A stretch of 64,000 bases of DNA from Candidatus Methylobacter oryzae (GCA_945861405.1 CAMAUL010000007.1:1-64000); one strand, 5' to 3'; shown: positions 16,268-25,197, numbered from the stretch's first letter. Notes: generated by a model not told the origin, from the letters alone. Numbers and translations: made by a program.

Positions 16268-17538
16268 AAAAAGCGTCACCTCTGCTGTTCAATCCTGCCG
16301 ACTATTTCACCTTCGTACTCGACCAGGAAATCCGCAGTATCGGCCATCCGGGCGGCTATTGCGGCTTTGCGCTGGAACTGGCCGAGCAGCCTGATTTGGA
16401 GCGGCTGCAACAGCGGCTGGATCTGTTGGTGGAAAATTTCCCTATCGCTTCGGCCCTCATCGAGCCGCAGGGTAAACGCTACGCCTGGGTGCCGACCGGC
16501 CAAAGAATCATGCTGGAATGCCATCAATGCCAGCCGGGCGAACAAGCCCAGCAGATACAGTTGGCAATCCTTAACCGTCAGGAATCCTTACCGCTGACCT
16601 TGCATTGGATATCCTCGGGAACCGGAGGGACTTTACTGTTGAATTGGAACCATCCGCTGCTGGATGCCCGTGGTGTAAAGATAGTGCTGGATTTTCTTGC
16701 CTCTGACCGACCCGAAAGCTTTAAGGAATCACCCTCTTTAGTTGAGGCCAAGCTGGCTCAATGGAGTTTCTGGAAAAAATGTCGTCTGTTCGTCAAGGCT
16801 AAACTGCATAACAGAGAAGTCAATAGTCTGGATAGCAGCTTGCCCACGCAAGAGGAGCAGGGGCCGCAAACCTTGCAACTCAAAGTGCGGAACTTTAGCG
16901 AGGAAGAGTCCCGGCAGATCGCCAAACTAGCCCAGCAGCACACCGGGGTGGCCGGACGAACTCTGTATTATCTCGGCTGCTTTATGCGGGCCATGGAACA
17001 GGTGGGGCCTCCCGTCGCAAAGGCCGGTTATTGCATACCTTACGCATTCAACTTGCGTCGCCAGAACGCTCCCACGCCTGTGTTCGGCAACCATGTGGGC
17101 TGTTTGTTTGCCCGCGCCGCCCGCGACCAAGTGCAGAATCGGCAAGGTTTGTTCGAGCATTTGCTGGCGCAGTATAAGCAGGTGGTACGGGATGAGTTGG
17201 ATCTAGCCTACTTGCCGCTGATGTGGCTGGGTCAGTGGTTATCTCCGGCCCGTTACGCCAAAATTTTGCGCAAACAACACAGCGGTGGCGAATTGAGTTC
17301 GCTGTGGTTTTCCGACATCGGCGACCTGTCTTGGGGGAAGAAAGGCTTTCTCGGCAGCCCCGTTACCGGCATGTCCCTGCTGTGCTGGATGACCCTGCCG
17401 CCGGGTTTGGCCCTGTTGGTCGGACAGTTGGATGGTCGGCTCACGCTGTCTTACAACTACCTATCCCCTGCGGTGGACGAGACTTGGCTGGATGCGGTCA
17501 TTGCGCAAATGGATGTTGAATTGTTGGTCGAGGCTTAA
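16264..17538 (+). CDS. Condensation-domain-like acyltransferase
   Basis: A 424-residue protein with the fold signature of stand-alone condensation/acyltransferase enzymes. N-H-P-L-L-D-A-R-G near residue 135 corresponds to the H-x-x-x-D-x-x-G catalytic block. It contains no carrier or adenylation domain. The likely start is GTG 16264, overlapping the carrier-protein stop (GTGA) with an aggggcggg site before it; an ATG at 16237 is possible. It could move the carrier-bound pyrrolyl or polyenoyl group onto an alcohol or amine, or onto the polyene synthase. No such gene belongs to the minimal aryl-polyene set, so its role here is open. Confidence 0.75.
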   Translation: MKKASPLLFNPADYFTFVLDQEIRSIGHPGGYCGFALELAEQPDLERLQQRLDLLVENFPIASALIEPQGKRYAWVPTGQRIMLECHQCQPGEQAQQIQLAILNRQESLPLTLHWISSGTGGTLLLNWNHPLLDARGVKIVLDFLASDRPESFKESPSLVEAKLAQWSFWKKCRLFVKAKLHNREVNSLDSSLPTQEEQGPQTLQLKVRNFSEEESRQIAKLAQQHTGVAGRTLYYLGCFMRAMEQVGPPVAKAGYCIPYAFNLRRQNAPTPVFGNHVGCLFARAARDQVQNRQGLFEHLLAQYKQVVRDELDLAYLPLMWLGQWLSPARYAKILRKQHSGGELSSLWFSDIGDLSWGKKGFLGSPVTGMSLLCWMTLPPGLALLVGQLDGRLTLSYNYLSPAVDETWLDAVIAQMDVELLVEA

Positions 17539-17623
17539 GATATGGTCGGCAATAACTTCCCGAAACTTGGGCTCATCGTTTCCATGCCCTACGCTCATCG
17601 TTATACTGCTGTTATTTTAAACA

Positions 17624-17844
17624 CGTCATCCCGGCAGGGAATGCCGGGATCCACGACTGCAAGGATGCAGGAGGTAGAGCAACGCATGGAGCAGTTGCCG
17701 AGAGCACAGGGATGTGAATGCTTGACAATCACCTCTTGTGGCGAAACTTGTTACATGCTTCGGCATTGCCATCCTTGGCTTGTGGATCCCGGCATTCCCT
17801 GCCGGGATGACGGTATCACGCAGACACTTGTGTATAAAGATGAG
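17624..17844. repeat. Long inverted-repeat element, related to family R1
   Basis: Two perfect 31-base arms (17624-17654 and 17782-17812) containing atcccggcagggaatgccgg and its complement are separated by 127 bases. The right side continues into cacttgtgtataaagatgag, the R1 end found at position 82. It fills most of the 333-base gap between the condensation and adenylation genes. Open frames inside are not credible genes. Confidence 0.85.
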
Positions 17845-17871
17845 TGCAACATGCTGGCCGAGACCTAATCG

Positions 17872-19302
17872 ATGTTGCTGGAACCTTTTCTACACCACTG
17901 TCGGCAACAGCCCGAGGCGCTCGCCTTGGTGGAAAGTGATCGTTACCTGTCCTATGGCGATTTGCTGGCACGTGCGCAATCCGTTGCGGCCGGTTTGCAA
18001 ACACTGGGCGTTCAGCCCGGTCAGCCTGTCGCCGTTCATCTGGATCGCGGCATCGACGCAGTCATTGCGGTATTCGGCGTGTTGCTGGCCGGTGCTTGTT
18101 ATGTACCCCTCGATTTGAAAAACCCGAAGCCGAGGCTGGCCTTTATTGTTGCCGACGCAAAAGTTCATGCAGTGTTGGGATTGGGCGACGCGCCCGCTTG
18201 GCTGGATGCAAGCTTGTGGCTAGACATCGATGCCTGTTCCGAGGAGTCCCCAAAGCAGGTCGAAACTTCAGCTGATTCTCTGGCCGCCATTCTTTACACC
18301 TCCGGCTCCACCGGCCAACCTCGCGGCGTGGTCTTAAGCCATGGCGCGGTGGCGTCTTTCGCGTTGTGGGCCGCAGACTTGGTCGCGTTGCAAGACAAAG
18401 ACCGCATCGCCAGCAGTACACCGTTTTTTTTCGACCTATCCACTTTCGATCTCTATGCCGTGTTGGGGCGCGGCGCCAGCCTGTATTTCGTCCCATCCGC
18501 TTTAACCTTATCCCCGTCCCGTCTCAGCGCATGGCTAGGGGAACAAGCTATCAGCGGTTGGTACACTGTTCCTTCGCTGTTGGCTTTCCTGGCGTATAAG
18601 GGCAATTTGTCCGAAACGCCTTTGCCGTGCTTGCGGTTTTTAATTTTCGCTGGCGAAGTATTTCCGACCCCTGCCCTGATAGATTTAGCCGCCAAGCTGC
18701 CCCGAACGGAGTTGTACAACTTTTTCGGCCCCACCGAAACCAATGTATGTTGTTATTGGCCGGTGGAGCGCGAGCGTTTGCTAGCGGATGAAAACATCCC
18801 CATCGGCCTGCCTGCTGTGGATTGCGAACTTCACCTTCATGCCGAAACCGGCGAACTCTGGGTGCGAGGCGACAGTATTGCCAGCGGCTATTGGAACCAA
18901 GGCCGATTGCAGCCGTTTCTGAACGGGGAAGGCTGGTATCCGACCGGCGACCGCGTGAGTCTGGTCGATGGCGAATACCGCTTCCATGGCCGACTCGGGC
19001 GCATGCTCAAATGCTCCGGTTACCGGGTCGAGCCAGCGGAGATCGAAGCCGCCGTCAATGCCATGGCTGGGGTAAGAGATTGCGCGGTAGTCGGTATCGA
19101 CGACCCTGCCGCCGGGCAGCGTCCGGCTTTGGCATTAGTCTTGGAATCCGTGACCCTCGCCGAAATCCGCACTGCCCTGATCCGGTTGGTGCCGTCTTAC
19201 ATGCAGCCTAGCCGCTGCATCGTAGTGGAGGAACTGCCCCGCCTGCCCAACGGCAAGTTGGATTACAACCAAGTGCGTACCTTGCTGGAGGCGCAACAAT
19301 GA
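17872..19302 (+). CDS. Stand-alone amino-acid adenylation enzyme (probable prolyl-AMP ligase)
   Basis: A 476-residue NRPS-type A domain without a carrier domain. Core motifs in order: LYTSGSTGQPRG (A3, about residue 139), FFFDLSTFDLY (A4), YNFFGPTETN (A5), GELWVRGDSIASGYW, YPTGDRVS (A7), FHGRLGRMLKCSGYRVEP (A8) and PNGKLDYNQV (A10, catalytic Lys). Reading the pocket against PheA by eye gives Asp235, Leu236, Phe239, Ile299, Ala301, Phe322, Val330, Cys331, which recalls the D-L-...-V-C pattern reported for free-standing proline activators such as PltF and RedM. This reading was not computed. The stop overlaps the acyl-CoA dehydrogenase start (ATGA), the usual partner for oxidising prolyl-S-carrier to the pyrrole. 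It is the only adenylating enzyme in the locus and replaces the aryl AMP ligase of classical aryl-polyene loci. Confidence 0.82.
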   Translation: MLLEPFLHHCRQQPEALALVESDRYLSYGDLLARAQSVAAGLQTLGVQPGQPVAVHLDRGIDAVIAVFGVLLAGACYVPLDLKNPKPRLAFIVADAKVHAVLGLGDAPAWLDASLWLDIDACSEESPKQVETSADSLAAILYTSGSTGQPRGVVLSHGAVASFALWAADLVALQDKDRIASSTPFFFDLSTFDLYAVLGRGASLYFVPSALTLSPSRLSAWLGEQAISGWYTVPSLLAFLAYKGNLSETPLPCLRFLIFAGEVFPTPALIDLAAKLPRTELYNFFGPTETNVCCYWPVERERLLADENIPIGLPAVDCELHLHAETGELWVRGDSIASGYWNQGRLQPFLNGEGWYPTGDRVSLVDGEYRFHGRLGRMLKCSGYRVEPAEIEAAVNAMAGVRDCAVVGIDDPAAGQRPALALVLESVTLAEIRTALIRLVPSYMQPSRCIVVEELPRLPNGKLDYNQVRTLLEAQQ

Positions 19303-20414
19303 ATCTGGAATTTGCCGATTTTCCTCCCTACGCCAAGCCTAACAGCGAGGCCCTAATCCAATCCCGTTTCCGTGCTGTCGCGGATCTGGGCGTCTTGCGC
19401 CATGCACTGCCCGAGCGCTTTGGCGGTTATGGCGATGACTTTGCCAGTCTGTATCAAACCCACCGTCGCTTGGGCGAGGCTAGCCGCGATCCCGGCCTGA
19501 TGTTGATGGTAAATGCCCATTTGTGGGGAGCGGTATTCCCTATTTTGCTGTACGGAGACGAGCAGCAACGGCAACAGTTTTTGCCGCCGCTGTTGTCAGG
19601 TCAATGGCTGGGCGGTCATGCCATTACCGAGCCGTCTTGCGGTTCCGATGTGCAGGCTATGACCAGCTGCGCCGAACGAAGCGGCGAAGGTTTCATCTTG
19701 AACGGCAAAAAACGTTATATCACCAATGTCCCTTTGGCCGATTGGCTGGTGGTTTATGCCAAGCTGGAAGGGCGGATCACCGCGTTCCTGGTTTCCCGCG
19801 ATGATTCGGGTTGCACGTTCAGCCGTGAGGGAACTTTGGACGCTTGCCAAGGCAGCAGCACCGGTAGCGTTATTCTGGAGAATTGCCGACTCGATGCCAC
19901 ACGCCTGCTGGGCAAGGCCGGGGCAGGAGCGCAGATGATCCAAAAAGCTTTGGAATATGAACGGGCTTTTGTGTTTGCAGGCATCGCCGGGATCATGGAA
20001 TGGCAATTGTCGGAAGTCGTCCGCCATAGCCGGGAAAGGCGTTCCGGCGGCATTCACTTAGGCCATCATCAGGCCGTCGGTCATCGCATCGCGGACATGA
20101 AGCTGCGGCTGGATACCATCGACTTGTGGCTTAGGGAATGCGCAAGATTATGCGACGCAGGTCAACGACTGACTCTGGTCTCCGCGCAAACCAAACTCTA
20201 CGCCGCCGAGGCGTTTTTGCAGTCCAGCCTGGACGCAGTGCAGATCATCGGCGCGGCGGCATTAGAACAGCGAAGTGCTATGGCCAACTTGGTGCAAGAT
20301 GCCTTGGCCGGACGATTGTTTTCGGGCAGTTCGGAAGTACAGAAGAATCTTATCGCTGCCTTGCTGGGTACCGGCGAAGCCTATCGGGATAGCGCCCCGT
20401 CCGGCAAGCCATGA
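19299..20414 (+). CDS. Acyl-CoA dehydrogenase-family flavoprotein (probable prolyl-S-carrier oxidase)
   Basis: A 371-residue FAD enzyme of the acyl-CoA dehydrogenase fold. A helical N-terminal domain is followed by AITEPSCGSDVQAM and FILNGKKRYITN, the flavin-contacting beta-domain signatures, then the C-terminal helical bundle ending S-G-S-S-E-V-Q-K-N-L-I-A. Size and partner match PltE, RedW and Bmp3-type enzymes, which oxidise carrier-bound proline by four electrons to pyrrole-2-carboxyl thioester. It is translationally coupled to the adenylation gene. The original stop/start overlap with the downstream deacetylase has been split by a repeat insertion (20393-20726). A different amino-acyl substrate cannot be excluded. 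Confidence 0.82.
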   Translation: MNLEFADFPPYAKPNSEALIQSRFRAVADLGVLRHALPERFGGYGDDFASLYQTHRRLGEASRDPGLMLMVNAHLWGAVFPILLYGDEQQRQQFLPPLLSGQWLGGHAITEPSCGSDVQAMTSCAERSGEGFILNGKKRYITNVPLADWLVVYAKLEGRITAFLVSRDDSGCTFSREGTLDACQGSSTGSVILENCRLDATRLLGKAGAGAQMIQKALEYERAFVFAGIAGIMEWQLSEVVRHSRERRSGGIHLGHHQAVGHRIADMKLRLDTIDLWLRECARLCDAGQRLTLVSAQTKLYAAEAFLQSSLDAVQIIGAAALEQRSAMANLVQDALAGRLFSGSSEVQKNLIAALLGTGEAYRDSAPSGKP

Positions 20415-20726
20415 ACCTAAAAACCGTAGTTGAGCATTTCAAAATCCCATTCTCCCTGAGCCTGTCGAAGCATGGGCAGTGTGCTCGTTCCCAAGCTCCA
20501 GATCTCGTCTATACAAAAGTGCCTGCGGGACACCGTCATTCTGGCATGGATGCCGGAATCCAGTCACATGGATGTGAAAATTGTGCTAGTTCCCAAGCTC
20601 CAGCTTGGGAATTCAGTGCAGGAAGCTCCAGCTTCCTGTCTCACGAAGCTGGAGCTTCGTTGTCTGGATTCCCAAGCTGGAGCTTGGGAACCAGCGTTGG
20701 TATCGCCCCGTCCGGCAAGCCATGAA
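20393..20726. mobile_element. Repeat insertion flanked by a 23-bp direct duplication
   Basis: Identical 23-base copies lie at 20393-20415 and 20704-20726, each covering gtccggcaagccatgaa. About 288 bases of non-coding palindromic repeats lie between them: an inverted R1 copy (20483-20576) and several caagctccagcttggg-type hairpins. The left copy holds the dehydrogenase stop and the right copy holds the deacetylase start, so the two genes originally overlapped by ATGA. No transposase is encoded. Confidence 0.8.
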
Positions 20727-21537
20727 ATATTTCTCTGCTCTGCATCCTTGGCGACCAACCCTGATGGTCAAGGGTTTCCTTGTGCTTATCATAGCCTCGT
20801 TAGTCGTAGTAATTATCCGCCCTGACACTTGGCTCTGGGCGCTGGCTGTCGTCGTCGTCGACCATCTGCTAATGACCATTGCCGGACTTTGGCCCCGCTG
20901 TACGCTATTGGGATCAAACTGGAACACCTTGCCCGAAGCTTCCGCCGCGAGAAGCGAGATTGCCATCACCATCGACGACGGCCCCGATCCCGAAATCACT
21001 CCCGCTGTTCTCGACTTGCTCGACCGTTACGGCGTAAAAGCCACTTTTTTCTGTATCGGCGAGAAAGCGCGACGCCACCCGGACTTGTGCAGGAACATTA
21101 CAGACCGGGGCCATGCGGTGGAAAACCACAGCATGTACCATAAACACTATTTTTCCTTTCTATTGCTTGGAGGGTATTTTTCCGAACTGACAACCGCCCA
21201 GCAAACCCTGACCTCCATCACCGGCATCCGTCCTAATTTTTTCCGCGCCCCGGCGGGCTTGCGCAACCCTTTGTTGGATCCCGTGCTAAGTCGGCTAGAC
21301 CTGCAACTGGCTAGTTGGACTCGCCGGGGCTTCGATACCGTAGAGAAGAATCCCTCTGTGGTGTTGGCAAAACTGTTGGATGGACTGAAAGCTGGCGACA
21401 TACTGCTGCTACATGACGGCAACGCCGCAAGGACTGCCACGGGCGTACCGGTCATCCTCGACGTGCTGCCGCCCTTGCTGGAGGCAGTCGCCGCCGCGAA
21501 GTTGCACCCGGTGACCTTGCGCGAAGCGAAACAGTGA
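20722..21537 (+). CDS. Polysaccharide deacetylase-family (NodB-like) membrane protein
   Basis: A 271-residue protein. One or two membrane helices lie in the first 60 residues, then a NodB catalytic domain: TIDDGPDP (general base and metal Asp), HSMYH (metal-binding H-S-x-x-H), RAPAGLRNP, and the C-terminal DILLLHDG with its His. Metal ligands are all present, so a metal-dependent de-N- or de-O-acetylase active near the membrane is likely. It was originally coupled to the acyl-CoA dehydrogenase gene and is therefore probably part of the polyene locus, perhaps trimming the glycolipid anchor made by the glycosyltransferase at 9756. The start at 20722 lies in the duplicated 23-bp segment. Confidence 0.83.
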   Translation: MKYFSALHPWRPTLMVKGFLVLIIASLVVVIIRPDTWLWALAVVVVDHLLMTIAGLWPRCTLLGSNWNTLPEASAARSEIAITIDDGPDPEITPAVLDLLDRYGVKATFFCIGEKARRHPDLCRNITDRGHAVENHSMYHKHYFSFLLLGGYFSELTTAQQTLTSITGIRPNFFRAPAGLRNPLLDPVLSRLDLQLASWTRRGFDTVEKNPSVVLAKLLDGLKAGDILLLHDGNAARTATGVPVILDVLPPLLEAVAAAKLHPVTLREAKQ

Positions 21538-21630
21538 ACAGTGCTTATTCCGCTGGATATTATGCTGAATTTAGGTAACATGGTGCCAACTTTTACATCT
21601 TAATCAAACAAACTTTTTGAGTGGCATCTA

Positions 21631-22644
21631 ATGAATAAAGCTATCGTTTTAACCGGAATCACCACCACGGGTACGCCGCATTTGGGCAACTATGTCGGCG
21701 CGATCAGACCGGCTATCGCTGCGAGCAAGGACGCGAATGTTACGCCCTTTTATTTCCTGGCCGATTATCATGCGCTGATTAAATGCCAGGAGCCGGAAAG
21801 GGTCAGGCAATCCAGTCTTGAAATCGCCGCAACCTGGCTGGCTTTAGGTCTGGATACGTCGAATGCGGTTTTTTACCGGCAATCGGATGTGCCGGAAATT
21901 ATGGAACTGTCCTGGATGCTGACCTGCGTCGCGGCAAAAGGCTTGATGAACCGGGCGCATGCCTATAAAGCAGCGGTCGCCGAAAATGAGCAGGGCGGCG
22001 AAAACGATGCCGACAAGGGCATCACCATGGGCCTGTTCAGCTACCCGATCTTAATGGCCGCCGACATGCTGATGTTTAATGCCAATAAAGTCCCGGTAGG
22101 CAAGGATCAAATCCAGCATATTGAAATGGCCAGGGATATAGCCGGACGATTCAATCACATTTACGGCGAGCATTTTGTGCTACCCGAAGCGGTCGTTGAA
22201 GAACATGCCTCAACCTTGTTAGGGATGGACGGGCGCAAGATGAGCAAGAGTTATAACAACACCATCCCGCTGTTCGAACCTGAAAAAAAGCTGAAAAAAC
22301 TGATCAACAAGATCAAAACCAATTCGCTGGAACCGGGCGAACCCAAAGACCCGGAAGGCTGCACCTTGTTCGGCATTTATCAGGCCTTTGCCAGCCCGGC
22401 AGAAATCGCAGAAATACGGTCACGTTATGCCAACGGCATCGCCTGGGGTGAAATGAAGCAGGTATTGTTTGAGCATATCAACGAACATCTGATCCCTGCA
22501 AGAGAGCGTTATGAGGCATTGATGCTGGCACCGGAACATATCGAAGAACAATTGCAGGATGGCGCAAAAAAAGCGCGGGCGGTCAGCGTACCGTTTATGC
22601 AGGAGTTGCGCAAAGCGGTCGGGATTTCGAGGATTTCTTTGTGA
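21631..22644 (+). CDS. trpS: Tryptophan--tRNA ligase
   Basis: A 337-residue class I aminoacyl-tRNA synthetase that charges tRNA-Trp. The HIGH-type motif is T-P-H-L-G-N-Y at about residues 13-19 and the KMSKS motif is G-R-K-M-S-K-S-Y near residue 200. Length agrees with bacterial TrpRS. It has its own 90-base upstream gap after the polyene locus and converges with the - strand membrane-protein gene at 22658. It marks the return to housekeeping sequence. Confidence 0.96.
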   Translation: MNKAIVLTGITTTGTPHLGNYVGAIRPAIAASKDANVTPFYFLADYHALIKCQEPERVRQSSLEIAATWLALGLDTSNAVFYRQSDVPEIMELSWMLTCVAAKGLMNRAHAYKAAVAENEQGGENDADKGITMGLFSYPILMAADMLMFNANKVPVGKDQIQHIEMARDIAGRFNHIYGEHFVLPEAVVEEHASTLLGMDGRKMSKSYNNTIPLFEPEKKLKKLINKIKTNSLEPGEPKDPEGCTLFGIYQAFASPAEIAEIRSRYANGIAWGEMKQVLFEHINEHLIPARERYEALMLAPEHIEEQLQDGAKKARAVSVPFMQELRKAVGISRISL

Positions 22645-22657
22645 TGCCAGCGGACAG

Positions 22658-23155
22658 TTACATCAATTGCCCCAGCGCAAAAGCGCCAAAATAAGTAGCT
22701 ATAAAATAGAACAACGCCAGAACCAGACTGGCAAAAAGATTGACCGACAGAACTTGCCGGATAATGTGGGTTACCACCGCATAATCCCAGAGCAGCAGCA
22801 GACTCAAAAAATAATAACTTAAAGGTTCTTCGCTGATGGTTAGCCAGATCAGCACCGGCACGACGAACACGCCGATTATGTTGGCGCAAAATATAATCGC
22901 TGTCGTCACTTGCACATAGGCATACAAGGTTCGGTTAAAGAACAGCATTACCCCGATAAATAAGAGCGTTAAAAATGTCTCTATGCTGACTTCGACAAAC
23001 GACTCAAACGGGTCGTCGGTCATGTTGGCTTGCATGAAATACTCAGACACAAAATAGAACAACAGATTTTGTTTGAAAAAATAGACCGATCTTGGCAGCT
23101 CAAGCGGGTTATTTTTCAACCAGCATAACGGCAGGTATTGTTTTAAAATATCCAT
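22658..23155 (-). CDS. Hypothetical polytopic membrane protein
   Basis: 165 residues. After a polar N-terminus (M-D-I-L-K-Q-Y-L-P-L-C-W-L-K-N-N-P), four hydrophobic stretches fit membrane helices: about residues 60-80, 85-105, 112-125 and 140-160. I do not recognise the family with confidence; the general pattern recalls small Yip1-like or inner-membrane proteins. It lies 38 bases downstream of the GTPase gene at 23194 on the same strand, so co-transcription is likely. Confidence 0.6.
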   Translation of the reverse strand: MDILKQYLPLCWLKNNPLELPRSVYFFKQNLLFYFVSEYFMQANMTDDPFESFVEVSIETFLTLLFIGVMLFFNRTLYAYVQVTTAIIFCANIIGVFVVPVLIWLTISEEPLSYYFLSLLLLWDYAVVTHIIRQVLSVNLFASLVLALFYFIATYFGAFALGQLM

Positions 23156-23193
23156 AATTACCTATTTTACAAACCAGTTATAACCCGTCGCAG

Positions 23194-24585
23194 CTATTTA
23201 AACTCCTCTGAATCCGAATGACTGGTCAAGGACAGCCCATCATAGGTGCTGAAGTTATCATTCAATAACTGCACCAGATCTTTGGCTTTATTGGATATTT
23301 GAGTCAAGCGAAGCTTGGTTTTTTTATTCCAGCCGACAGGTTCGGAAATCGGCAGCATCATGCGGGCAAAGGTTAGGTTTTTTTCGAAAATACCGGCTAA
23401 ATTTTCCATTAAGTGGAGTTCTTTTTGCCGTGCGTTAAGCTGGCTAATTATTACTTTCGCCTGGATCTTGCTGAACAGAACATGCAGGGGAATCATAATG
23501 ACTATCAGTGTAACGATAATCGCAGGCCCAATAATGGGGTCTATCAATAATTCAAGAATGCCGGTTTGTATTTCGGCAAAAATGGCAATAGTGGCAATAA
23601 ATCCAAGGACAATCAGGCTGGAAAATGTAGACCGATCTTTCCATAGTCCGATGGCTTTTTTGACTTCCGGCATCACTGCGTTATTAATTTCACGCACATT
23701 TTTTTCCAATGCGTTCAACACGCGGTAAGTGCGGTCATGCCCCACATTGGCGATGCGCAAGTCTATCGTGGAAAATTCAGGCGAGTTTTGCGGGCTGCCG
23801 CCTTCCTGACTGGGCAGGACAATAAACTGGCCGGTATTTAAGCCCAATCCGGCAAGTTTTCTTTGCCATGAGGCGATGATCTCGCTGTTGCTGGATGGAT
23901 TCAGCATTGCCGCCGGTTTATCTATCAGATAAACAAATTTATTGGAATCCTGGTTCAGGGCGATGTTTTCTATCAATTCATCGACCAGCGGCGAGGTTGA
24001 ATCAAACACATCGGTAAAAATCAAGGCCAGATCGGCATTTTCAACAATATGTTTTGTTAACAACGACATAACCGGATTGGACGGGGCGGCGCTGATGTTG
24101 GGCGCATCAATGAAAAGCTTGTTTTTCAGACGGTCGCTATTGAGTGTTTTCAGTTCCAGGTAAGAATTAATGCGATCCCCTTCGCCTTGTTGCTGCTGGT
24201 CTATTTTACGGCTGATTTGATAAAACGGGAACCGGTGGTCTACATCCAGCGCAGTGCCGGGTAAGGTTGTCGGATTGGACTGATTGTTATGCAACAGAAC
24301 AGTAAATTTATGGCTGGCGGTTTGAATGCCCGAAAACAGCGCATCCGAACCCAGATAGTTATTAATAAACCTGGACTTAGCCGTTGAATTGCCGCCTATC
24401 AGGCTGACTATGGGCCACCATGAGTTTTTGCTGGCCGTCGTTTCATCCATTTCGATGAGTCCCAGATCAAATTCAATTTGATCGAGTTCCTGAAAGACTT
24501 TTGAGGCTTTCAGCAATACCGGACTGTCAGCGGCGAAGTGTTTTTCAAGGTTAAGCAGGTATTTGCTTGCTGTCTTTTCAGTCAT
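23194..24585 (-). CDS. Dynamin-like GTPase-family membrane protein with altered P-loop
   Basis: 463 residues. The N-terminal half has a GTPase-like layout: phosphate-binding loop G-G-N-S-T-A-K-S near residue 65 (Ala where the last Gly of GxxxxGK[ST] is expected), a switch-like L-F-I-D-A-P-N (DxxG position changed), and L-I-D-K-P for the N/TKxD-like block. Two strongly hydrophobic segments near residues 330-380 are followed by a coiled tail. This order resembles bacterial dynamin-like/YcjX-type proteins. Nucleotide hydrolysis may be weak given the substitutions. It is probably membrane-associated; function unknown. Confidence 0.6.
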   Translation of the reverse strand: MTEKTASKYLLNLEKHFAADSPVLLKASKVFQELDQIEFDLGLIEMDETTASKNSWWPIVSLIGGNSTAKSRFINNYLGSDALFSGIQTASHKFTVLLHNNQSNPTTLPGTALDVDHRFPFYQISRKIDQQQQGEGDRINSYLELKTLNSDRLKNKLFIDAPNISAAPSNPVMSLLTKHIVENADLALIFTDVFDSTSPLVDELIENIALNQDSNKFVYLIDKPAAMLNPSSNSEIIASWQRKLAGLGLNTGQFIVLPSQEGGSPQNSPEFSTIDLRIANVGHDRTYRVLNALEKNVREINNAVMPEVKKAIGLWKDRSTFSSLIVLGFIATIAIFAEIQTGILELLIDPIIGPAIIVTLIVIMIPLHVLFSKIQAKVIISQLNARQKELHLMENLAGIFEKNLTFARMMLPISEPVGWNKKTKLRLTQISNKAKDLVQLLNDNFSTYDGLSLTSHSDSEEFK

Positions 24586-24799
24586 CAGATTGACACCGTA
24601 TTTGTTGGATTTCTATAAATAAAGGATGACGAAGTATACACCCGGAATGGGTGCGTAATACAAAAAAACAAGGGGGAGATGAAGGTGTTTTATTGCTGTA
24701 AAATGAAAAAAAATGTTCTTTTCATGCTCAACTGAGATAAATTTATAGTATATTGTAAGCCAATTAATAAGGCTTGTAAGTGTGGTTTAAAAAAGCAAA

Positions 24800-25189
24800 A
24801 TGATGCATGTGAAGAATTTGTTTATTCTTCGAAGCTTGGCAATATTGACTATGGCTTCGTTAATATCGGGCTGTGCTATCCCGTTTTTAGGTGGGTATGG
24901 CGCAAATGGTCAATCACTTGAAGAGTTTGAACATCATGTGGAAGAGGTGTTCCGCTTGCAAAATCAAATGGCCAGCGAAGTGATGATGCTGATGGAAAGC
25001 GAAGAGGGCAAAAAATATCAGGCCTTGCTACAGGCTGAGCAGCATATGCAACAGGTGTGCGCCGATCTTAACGAATATGTTTCCCGTGATATTGACGGCT
25101 TAAGCAGCGGGCTTTTTTTGCGCCGTCGCGTTGAAAAAACGGCTATAGACTGCGAACAGGCGGCTTTGGCGCTCAAGCCGCTGTTGTGA
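24800..25189 (+). CDS. Small lipoprotein of unknown function
   Basis: 129 residues with a lipoprotein signal: hydrophobic segment, then L-I-S-G-C at about residues 21-25. The mature part is helical and acidic, with three further Cys-containing or Met-rich stretches (E-V-M-M-L-M-E-S-E-E-G) and a C-terminal R-R-R-V-E-K-T helix. No family was recognised. ATG 24800 and ATG 24803 are both possible starts. It converges with nadB, whose stop lies nine bases away. Confidence 0.65.
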   Translation: MMHVKNLFILRSLAILTMASLISGCAIPFLGGYGANGQSLEEFEHHVEEVFRLQNQMASEVMMLMESEEGKKYQALLQAEQHMQQVCADLNEYVSRDIDGLSSGLFLRRRVEKTAIDCEQAALALKPLL

Positions 25190-25197
25190 AACCTTAA

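Noticed and set aside
17542-17868. A 108-codon + strand open frame between the condensation and adenylation genes
   Set aside because: It is composed almost entirely of the 31-base inverted repeat and R1-related sequence.
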